Shown here in pieces: positions 57,500 through 64,000 of a stretch of 64,000 bases of DNA. Both the position numbers and the translations under genes were made by a program. Source of the DNA: Steinernema hermaphroditum (Eukaryota > Nematoda > Chromadorea > Rhabditida > Steinernematidae); the NCBI GenBank assembly GCA_030435675.1, contig CM059623.1, positions 2,382,012 through 2,446,011 of the forward strand, read 5' to 3'. Numbering within the stretch: the stretch's first letter is position 1; every line of letters begins with the position of its first letter. The notes beneath the pieces are model-generated. The model ran no database searches. It was not told where the DNA came from and worked only from the letters and a program-made list of their open reading frames with translations.

Positions 57500-58414
57500 C
57501 TAGAAATGGAATTCAAGTTGACCAAGAGAGTCTAGCTGCAGGCAACCATCACATACCTCCACTCGAAGCGCGCCTCTTACCATAATCCGACCTTCTGAAA
57601 CTTCATAAACTTTTGTGAAAACCGACGTGTGTGTCTGTTTTACGAATCCCCGTTTCAAAAAGTAATCTTCTGGGAAACGATTCACCGTTCTGTAGAAACC
57701 CAAAGGTCGAGGTCTCTCTTCCCAACTTTTAAGCAAAGCTTCTATTACTCCGATCGGAAGATTCATGTGGTATGCGTACAGATGTCTCAGCTGTATTTGA
57801 ATGGCCAGCTCGGCGAAAAGATCCTGGAAGCGGGCGCAATAAAATTCCGCAGGAAGAAGCTTTGGGAGGGACCATGTTTTGAGAAAGTTTGATCTGACGT
57901 GGTTGCGAAGAAGGTTATAGATGAAGTCTATACCGACCAGGCAGAGGTTGGCTTCGAGGGCATGGAAACGAACTTCAGCGAAAATGTAGCCTGATGTGAG
58001 CAGTTCCTCGAAAATCGCATGAAACAGCTCCTGATGATGAAGTGACTCCACCTCGAGACTAGTTACTCCCAGGGGAAAGGCTACGTTTCTAATAAAATGC
58101 AGAATTCCGGTCGAATAGCGTGTTCCATTAGCTTGTTTTCCATTGCCTGTTACCTTCAGCCGACGTCCTCTTTTATACTTTAATTTTTGGAGATCTAATA
58201 GACTGAAATTTTCCCCAGAAGTTGAAGTTACTCGATAAAAGCATTTACCGTCGGACGCGTCTACAAAAAGATCTAGCAGTTCAACTTGACGATTCAAGTG
58301 ATTTCTTGCGAGATCCGTCCACAGTTTCGAGCGCAGTTTTATGAATTCAGAAATATAGGTTAAATCTTCAACTGAGAGCACGGCGTCGATGAAAGCGCAG
58401 GGAATTGCGTCCAT
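57500..58414 (-). CDS. F-box-like nematode protein
   Basis: A single exon of 304 codons beginning MDAIPCAFIDAVLSVEDLTY, then ISEFIKLRSKLWTDLARNHL. The start, with a Pro in the first residues, an alternating hydrophobic helix and a Trp near residue 33, is the shape of the short degenerate F-box found in large nematode-specific families. The remainder is rich in Leu/Phe with no named domain. It differs in sequence from the 5.3-10.3 kb family but has the same plan. If an F-box protein, it would be a substrate receptor of a cullin ligase. The frame is intact and the ATG is clear. Confidence 0.55.
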   Translation of the reverse strand: MDAIPCAFIDAVLSVEDLTYISEFIKLRSKLWTDLARNHLNRQVELLDLFVDASDGKCFYRVTSTSGENFSLLDLQKLKYKRGRRLKVTGNGKQANGTRYSTGILHFIRNVAFPLGVTSLEVESLHHQELFHAIFEELLTSGYIFAEVRFHALEANLCLVGIDFIYNLLRNHVRSNFLKTWSLPKLLPAEFYCARFQDLFAELAIQIQLRHLYAYHMNLPIGVIEALLKSWEERPRPLGFYRTVNRFPEDYFLKRGFVKQTHTSVFTKVYEVSEGRIMVRGALRVEVCDGCLQLDSLGQLEFHF

Positions 58415-58739
58415 TCTCGTTCACACCGTTTTGACCACAGCTCTGTCCACAGTATATCCCGAAGCCAAGGTCAAAGCAATGCTTGTCAGGAAATGTGTGC
58501 ATTTTCGCACATTTGTTTGTTGCAGTTTATTCTTGTGGAGTACAATTTGATCGGTGACTTAGAGTATCAGTAGAAAATCATTTACGAGTGAAACCCACTC
58601 CAGTGGTCAGACTCTTCAGAAGTATTCTAATGCATCGGTGAACAAGCAATTGGGCTTCATCTTCTCGCAGTCCGTTCCTAAAGAGAACGTGTTCGTCAAG
58701 GCAGAAAGGATGTACATCAAAAGCAAAAAGAAGTTTGTT

Positions 58740-59015
58740 CAGCACTATAGGGAAAAAAGATAGTCCGATGCGGGGCTCGAACCCACGACAGCCAGGTTAA
58801 TACTCTGGTGCACTACCGACCAGAGATGTGCGGAAGTAAAATTTCTGATTTCGGAAGTCGGAAGTCCGGAATCGGAAGTGCCAAAAACCCCGGAATTTTG
58901 GACCTGCGGAAGTCCGGTCAGCGGTCAGAAGTCCGGTCAGTAAGATTCTTGTGAAGGGGTCAGCCTGCCGCCCGGTTAGCTCAGTCGGTAGTACCGACTC
59001 GGCTGACGTCGGCTC
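58740..59015. repeat. tRNA-like fragments around a GGAAGTCCGG array
   Basis: On the minus strand, 58825-58763 resembles a tRNA (GGTCGGTAGTGCACC, then GTGGGTTCGAGCCCCGC) with a poor anticodon stem and no matching 5' acceptor. At 58965-59010 on the plus strand GCCCGGTTAGCTCAGTCGGT is a tRNA 5' half without a T arm. Between them lies an imperfect array of GGAAGTCCGG/AGTCCGGTCAG units (58850-58945). They are read as decayed tRNA genes or SINE heads. Confidence 0.45.
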
Positions 59016-59179
59016 ACGTCGCGTCGGAGGGAAAATGAACAAGGCTTGAATCCTCTGATCGGGGTGAACGAATGGAGCGTCTCCAATCGATGATGTGTTC
59101 ATTTGAGATGACGCAAAGGCGAGTAAACAGTGTATTGATTTGATCAACGTAAGTGATTCGGGGCTCGCAGATCAACGTA

Positions 59180-59251
59180 TCCGATGTGGTCTAGTGGTTA
59201 GGATTTGCGGCTCTCACCCGCAAGGCCCGGGTTCGATTCCCGGCATCGGAA
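59180..59251 (+). tRNA. tRNA-Glu (CTC), copy 2
   Basis: 72 bases, TCCGATG...CATCGGA with complete acceptor pairing, CTC anticodon, perfect T arm CCGGGTTCGATTCCCGG. A T-run follows (AACTTTTTTGG), giving a polymerase III terminator. It lies between the F-box-like gene and hst-2. Confidence 0.92.
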
Positions 59252-59509
59252 GAACTTTTTTGGAATATTTTCTTTTATTCACGCCTTACTACTTCTTCAA
59301 GAATTTAATTGTGCTGTTAAAAAATCTTAAGCATAACTCAAACGATCATTCTATTCTTGTTCAACTTCCTTTACAATGCTCCCCTATTCCCCGTTCCATC
59401 CCTCGTTTTCGCCAAGCAGGCCGATTATCCCAGATTTTTGCATTTATTAATCGTCGTCAACACCCGCACATTACATTGGCACCTTAAACAGTCAACAACA
59501 ATAATCTAA

Positions 59510-60693
59510 CTACTCCAGTGGCGGCTTAATCTTTTCATAGTGGAACTGTTTGGGAATAAAGCTTCCATCCTTCAGTTTCACTCGATTCCATTGCTCCTCG
59601 AATTGACTTTTAGCAAAATCGTAAAATTCCTTCTCCATCTGATATATCGGGTCGTTTCTGACGATTTCCAACGTTTGCTCGCTTGGAGGAATCTTCTTCT
59701 TTGTATAACGGAGATGAGCTCGATTTTCTATAAGCAGTTCATGTGGTGGCTGAATATGGCTACTGACCGTCTAAGGTGTTGTAGTGATCCAAAGCGCCAT
59801 GGAAGAAATCAGGAAGGACTTGTTCGAGAAGGGCAATGAAATCGATTAAACGATCAGTAGTTCCAACTAGAAGATAGTGATTGAGGAGATTCGATTTGGC
59901 CTGATCCAGGGCTAGCTTCGAGCCTACTTCTCTAGAACGATATCGATGAGAGACAAAGTGATCTTGGTGTGCCTTACGTGCAGAAGCTGTGGGTCCCACA
60001 AAAGTAGGGAATCTGAAGCCACATCATTTTCATATCGCAATCCTTCTTTTTTCTTTCGACGCATTCGTCAAATGTCTGAAGCAGAAGTGGTTTTGCTCAA
60101 TAAAGACGGTGCTCTAACCTCGTTATTTCCAGCACGACTTCGCTTCAAACCGATACGATAGTTATCTCCATATCTCAGAAAATAATAATGCGACAGAAGC
60201 CGGTCCAGCGGCTCTCGAACCATGTTGATATAGATGGGATTGAGATAGCCGAACTTTGTGAAGTCGACGAACGCTACGTGGCCATGATAGAAGGCCGGAC
60301 TTACTTCGTTCCACGCAGTGACATTATCCACGAAGGTGCGCTGATCGACGATGTTCATCGAATACCTGTTCTTCGTCATGTTCAAATGGATCGAGTGGAA
60401 TCCGTTTTTCTTGCAAAGGTCATAGGCAACGGCATTGGTGAATGTTGTCGAGCCCGTTTTTGGTACCTAAACACCACCAGCTACATGCGGCATATGCGCT
60501 TCCATACCCGATTGTAGATGATCACCTTTCGTGGATTGTAGCCACTTCTTGTGCCATCGCTGTTTGCTTGTGGCAGATAGCGATTGGACTGATTGTCTAA
60601 CTGGACTTTGTCCAGCCGATAGTTGAAGTAGATAAACCATAGAAGAAAAAATAAAGCGACGAAAATGAGGACATTAAAGCGAGGCAACGTCAT
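59510..60693 (-). CDS. hst-2: Heparan sulfate 2-O-sulfotransferase
   Basis: Exons 60693-60508, 60466-60119, 60075-59978, 59931-59768 and 59727-59510 (337 residues, close to the ~320-356 usual). A type II membrane anchor [20 protein letters not shown] comes first, as for Golgi enzymes. Then [12 protein letters not shown] is the PAPS 5'-phosphosulfate loop, [11 protein letters not shown] holds the catalytic His, and [20 protein letters not shown] is the 3'-phosphate site. Conserved Cys region [13 protein letters not shown] and [14 protein letters not shown] follow, then [20 protein letters not shown]. It transfers sulfate from PAPS to C2-OH of iduronic/glucuronic acid in heparan sulfate. All joints keep frame; the first Met fits the anchor. 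The best-identified gene in the window. Confidence 0.92.
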
Positions 60694-60809
60694 GGCACAG
60701 TGCGACGGCCACACACGACGACGGATCGTTGCGGCGATGTCGCGGGAAAATCGAAAATGTGTGAAAATTGCGCGACGTTCTAGCACATGGGGAGCTAAAC
60801 CAAGACATG

Positions 60810-60881
60810 TCCGATGTGGTCTAGTGGTTAGGATTTGCGGCTCTCACCCGCAAGGCCCGGGTTCGATTCCCGGCATCGGAA
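60810..60881 (+). tRNA. tRNA-Glu (CTC), copy 3
   Basis: 72 bases, same sequence as copy 2, with a T-run (AATTTTTTGG) behind it. It starts 117 bp upstream of the hst-2 start codon on the opposite strand, so the two promoters are close neighbours. Confidence 0.92.
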
Positions 60882-61159
60882 GAATTTTTTGGATTTTATT
60901 GTCTATGCCGCCCATTACTAATTTGCAAATTTTTTTGTACTGGAGATTCAAACCTTAACATTCAAATGAACATATTCAAAGTGGCTAAGATTCTCTGTGT
61001 TGATTTGGTCAGTCTCTTTTCTAGTTTCTTCCTCCACACGCAAAAAAAAATTTTTGATGTAATGAACTTTAGATAAAAATATTGTGAAATAACAAATGGA
61101 TCAAAGATCTCTCTAAGGACTATGATGGTTATAAGTAAACCGTGACTGAGGTAAGGTAA

Positions 61160-61231
61160 GCCTCATTGGCTCAGGGGCAGAGCGTCTGTCTAGTAAACAG
61201 AAGGTCGCTGGTTCGATTCCAGCATGAGGCA
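61160..61231 (+). tRNA. tRNA-Thr (AGT)
   Basis: 72 bases. Acceptor GCCTCAT/ATGAGGC plus A; D arm TGGCTCAGGGGCAGAGC; anticodon stem TCTGT/ACAGA with loop CTAGTAA, anticodon AGT; T arm GCTGGTTCGATTCCAGC. A T-rich stretch follows for termination. All stems pair. Confidence 0.9.
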
Positions 61232-61362
61232 TTTCTTTTTGGATTTTTTTATTTACGTTTGCTTCCGCTTATTTTGCTGGCAATACCTTCAATCTCATTC
61301 GAAAAAAAAACATTACATTACATTGTTTTGTCGTATGCTGCCCAGAAAGCTCTGACATACAT

Positions 61363-61447
61363 CCATCCGTAGCTCAGTTGGTAGAGCGGAGTACTGTAGT
61401 GTTGGTCAGATATCCTTAGGTCGCTGGTTCGAATCCGACTTTTATTT
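61363..61447 (+). pseudogene. tRNA-Tyr-like pseudogene with intron
   Basis: TAGCTCAGTTGGTAGAGCGG and ACTGTAG (GTA anticodon) followed by an intron-like TGTTGGTCAGAT and TCCTTAGGTCGCTGGTTCGA are those of tRNA-Tyr. The 5' and 3' acceptor strands (CCATCCG, TTTTATT) do not pair, and the anticodon stem has GAGTA in place of GAGGA. Probably not functional. Confidence 0.7.
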
Positions 61448-61598
61448 GCAGCACAAAAACTTTAAAGGACAAATTCAATTAAATAAAGGAAGAAGAAGCT
61501 AGGTACTCAATATCTATCAGTGGGTGACTAAAGCTTGTCCAACATTGTGTATTTGCAGAGGAGTTCACGCTGGTCAATATCTGCGGCTCTCCAGAAGG

Positions 61599-61985
61599 CT
61601 AAAATTTCTTGCACTTAATGCATCTTTGCTCTTCACCACCTTCTCCTTTGTTGTTCCAGTAGAGCATTGCATGATAGCAAGTTTTACCGTAGCAGAACTT
61701 CATATTTTCCTGTGAAGTTGGCACGAGAAGACTGAAATTGTATACGCTACCATCATTCCACTCCACAGTAATATGTGTTCGGAGTCCTATTTTCAAGCCA
61801 CGCAACTCATCGATCATTTCGGGCTTAAAGCTTTTCACTAAAGTTAAAAGAAAGTAGATAAATGCAAATCTTATCGAACTGATTAAGTCGTTCTCCTCTT
61901 GGCTCAAAATCGAAGCAGCATGGGAATAAGAATAACTTCTTCTGCAAGCTGCTACGTAGTCCCATTGATTTATGTCTTCGTATTG
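61599..61985 (-). CDS. C-type lectin-like domain, partial
   Basis: Exons 61985-61880 and 61837-61599. The first gives CRRSYSYSHAASILSQEEND, the usual start of a C-type lectin domain (C...A.LASI.S..EN). The second has LKIGLRTHITVEWNDGS, then YHAMLYWNNKGEGGEEQRC and a basic end (KCKKF). The intron of 42 bp needs a weak GTTCGA donor. The calcium/sugar residues are not clear. No signal exon was found; the PAN/CW-like exon at 62145-62504 upstream on the same strand could be the N-terminal part of one CW-plus-lectin gene, an arrangement known in nematode clec genes, but I could not join them. Confidence 0.55.
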   Translation of the reverse strand, partial: QYEDINQWDYVAACRRSYSYSHAASILSQEENDLISSIRFAFIYFLLTLVKSFKPEMIDELRGLKIGLRTHITVEWNDGSVYNFSLLVPTSQENMKFCYGKTCYHAMLYWNNKGEGGEEQRCIKCKKF

Positions 61986-62144
61986 CTAGAAAATTCTAGA
62001 GACATCGGTATTCCATTGAATTCAACCTACTGTATATTCTTCTTTCTTCATCATGTAGTAGCAGGCAACTGAGTGCTTTGTCCGAATCATAGTGAACGGA
62101 CTCATGCATTCTACTGAACTCAGATCATAGGACGATTTAATTTC

Positions 62145-62504
62145 TTAAAACATACATCTATTCTCCAAATCCGCCATGACATCGCCTTGGCATTTATCTT
62201 CCGAAGAAGATGTTAAAAGGTACGACGTTTCGGAACCTGATCCTTTCTTCATCTTGAGGATAAACTTATAACCAAAGCATTCTTTTGAGGTACTGTTGTA
62301 GTTGAATGCAATAAGGTCCTCTTCTCCCCAGCTCATAGCACAGTCTTTGTAGGACGTCACATTGAAAAGTTCTTTGCTGGCGTTTGAACTGACAATGAGA
62401 TTGTTTGGAATCTGCCGGACGTACAAATTGGCTGAAGATGGCGTAAAGCCAGCGAAGAACGAAGTTATAAGGAAGAGAAGAAGAACGGTCCCTTTACTCT
62501 CCAT
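62145..62504 (-). CDS. Secreted PAN_3/CW-like protein
   Basis: One exon of 119 codons. The ATG stands directly behind TATTGCAG, an apparent trans-splice acceptor, so MESKGTVLLLFLITSFFAGF is taken as the start in place of the ATG two codons earlier. This is a good signal peptide. The mature part has NLYVRQIP, YKDCAMSWGEEDLIAFNYN, KECFGYKF and SEDKCQG, the Cys and aromatic spacing of the nematode PAN_3/CW domain, and ends ENRCMF. Related to 43585-43881. Extracellular binding role is likely; ligand unknown. Confidence 0.65.
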   Translation of the reverse strand: MESKGTVLLLFLITSFFAGFTPSSANLYVRQIPNNLIVSSNASKELFNVTSYKDCAMSWGEEDLIAFNYNSTSKECFGYKFILKMKKGSGSETSYLLTSSSEDKCQGDVMADLENRCMF

Positions 62505-64000
62505 CTGCAATATAACTTAAACGTGGAGAGACTGTTCAACTGGCCACGATAATGCAAATGGACACTGATTTTTACAGCTTAGAGACCCATCAGAGTCTTT
62601 TCCACCCATACGTCTATAACGGTGGCGCCACATTTGCCATCAGCGAAAGGATGACAGCAATTTTCCATTCCTGATCTGTAAAAAATCTTTGTTACTAAGA
62701 GCAACATGTTGCATGTAAGCGATTTCCTTGTTTAATGAAGCAGAACACATCCTCAACAACCCCATTGATTTGCGCGGGTGTCGTAACGCCGAAGAAGCTT
62801 GACACGAAGGCGCAGCGATGGAGCACAGTAGGCGAAGTGGAGTCCCGTCATCGAAGCGGGGGAGGCGCCACGAAAGGCGAAACAAGTGACCATTTGTATT
62901 GCGCGGGTGTTGGAGAGGGAGAACGGGCCGGATTTTCATCATGTGGAGGTGCTGAAGGTTCCGAGTTCGGAATTGTGGCGAGCTTCTGATTCACGATGCG
63001 GCGCGGGTGGACTGGGGTAGTGGAACCGTCTTTGTCTTTAGCCAGACATTGGGCCTACGACTTTCTGGTGTTCCAGGCCTTCTGGAGAATGAGGACAATG
63101 GTACAACAGCAGAGTCGAATATGGTGATGCCATTAGTGGGCGTTGAAGCGACGAAGAACTGAAGTTGGGCCGAGATCTGAAGTTTTTGTGCGATTCTCTG
63201 CACCGGAAGCGAGCCTCTGCACCGCCTGATATCTACCTGAAAACTGAAACGCAAGTAAACCTGCATCAGTGAACGTTAACCCCGTTGGTGTGGGTACATG
63301 TAGGCATAATTGCCCAATTACTGACTTCTGCCTGTATGATTCATCTGGTAAGTATCCTGTCTATCTCTCCCATACTGTCAGTATTATGTTTGTTTCTTTT
63401 TTTAGCCTTACAGGCCTTTGTTTGTTTTTTTTTGTGGGCTAGTTTTCAAATCTCTCTGAGGCGGATACTTCGGAAAGTTGCGAATGTGAATGTTGCCCAT
63501 CTTTTCCGTGAGAATCCAATTCCAGTCATCCTGAGGATTGTTCAGAATCCAGATCTAGATGAAGTGGTTTACCGCCGTTTATTGTACATATGCTAGTCCT
63601 GTTAGTTATATCTGGTTTCTGTTCACAAGACGATATCTTTCTAATGCTATTCTTAACCTTAATTCTTAACACTGACTTCAAGACATACACTTATGGATGC
63701 GTTCATCGCTCCCTTTACATGTGACTCTGTATTTGCTACTCCATCGATCGAATGCGAACCTTTGCAATGTCTCATAGCACTCTTCTCAACTACGATTTTA
63801 TACAGATGGCAGAAAGTACTTACAAAACGAAGAAATGGAATAGGTGCGTTTCAGGCTAGCAATAACGTGATGGTGATGTGAAGAAAACAGAGTTTAACTG
63901 ATCGAAATTGATTAAATGGAAGAAAACGAAGATGAAAAAAGGTTGGAATATACACGTACACAATACTTATTTACAAACACAACACAGCGTTGTTATTATA
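62505..64000. other. No supported gene
   Basis: Open frames at 62735-62989 and 63285-63596 are short. The second ends in a protein-like QISLRRILRKVANVNVAHLF but has no family, and its hydrophobic start is low complexity. Nothing else is visible to the window end. Confidence 0.35.

Noticed and set aside
59140..59280. Protein frame covering the tRNA-Glu at 59180 (similar at 60665)
   Set aside because: The frame is a translation of the tRNA gene itself.

Overview
The window is nuclear DNA of a nematode, most likely a rhabditid. Pointers are cis-introns of mostly 42-60 bp with TTTCAG/TTTTAG acceptors, ATG codons lying directly behind TTTTCAG sites as expected for spliced-leader trans-splicing, and nematode-typical families: SRPK and TTBK/CK1-like kinase expansions, nematode F-box-like proteins, LRAT-domain pairs, CED-9-like Bcl-2 proteins, PAN_3/CW-like secreted domains and ML-domain secreted proteins. 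The species cannot be named from the sequence. There is no sign of bacterial or organellar DNA.

Layout. 1-18.3 kb: three minus-strand SRPK-like kinase copies (1-2526 cut by the window edge, 11405-13396, 15226-16532), each with a related 5' flank, around a minus-strand cluster of F-box-like genes (one intact, three broken, one remnant at ~18 kb). A 481-bp long-inverted-repeat element sits at 4617-5097. 18.6-22.3 kb: mobile DNA, namely a dead mariner, a tRNA-derived repeat, and a 1.3-kb element at 20946-22245 with TTA target duplications and an internal MADF gene. 22.3-43.5 kb: segmental duplications. A block holding a TTBK-like kinase gene and a divergent pair of double-LRAT genes is present at 22440-26828 and again at 39214-43526. 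A 6.35-kb part of it, which also carries the 5' exon of a CED-9-like gene, is tandemly doubled (24100-30435, 30449-36784). Many copies are broken. Between the blocks lie CED-9-like genes and BEL/Pao retrotransposon debris. 43.5-51.3 kb: single-copy genes, namely a PAN/CW-like exon, a gene with a duplicated exon, a secreted acidic protein, a cullin reduced to its N-terminal domain, a repeat/coiled-coil protein and a small charged protein. 51.6-57.3 kb: two ML-domain genes in opposite orientation, with a 1.48-kb tandem duplication of the first one's exon 1. 57.5-64 kb: an F-box-like gene, heparan sulfate 2-O-sulfotransferase (hst-2), three tRNA-Glu, one tRNA-Thr, a decayed tRNA-Tyr, and PAN/CW and C-type-lectin genes.

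How the parts relate. Most genes here look like fast-evolving lineage-specific paralogues and not one pathway. Two themes recur. First, ubiquitin-ligase parts: F-box-like proteins and a cullin that keeps only the adaptor-binding half. Second, repeated juxtaposition of a CED-9-like gene, a TTBK-like kinase and divergent double-LRAT genes, produced by duplication with templated 13-bp junctions. Gene models come from reading frames, splice consensus and comparison of paralogues inside the window. No database search was possible, and near-identical tandem copies could in part be assembly artefacts.
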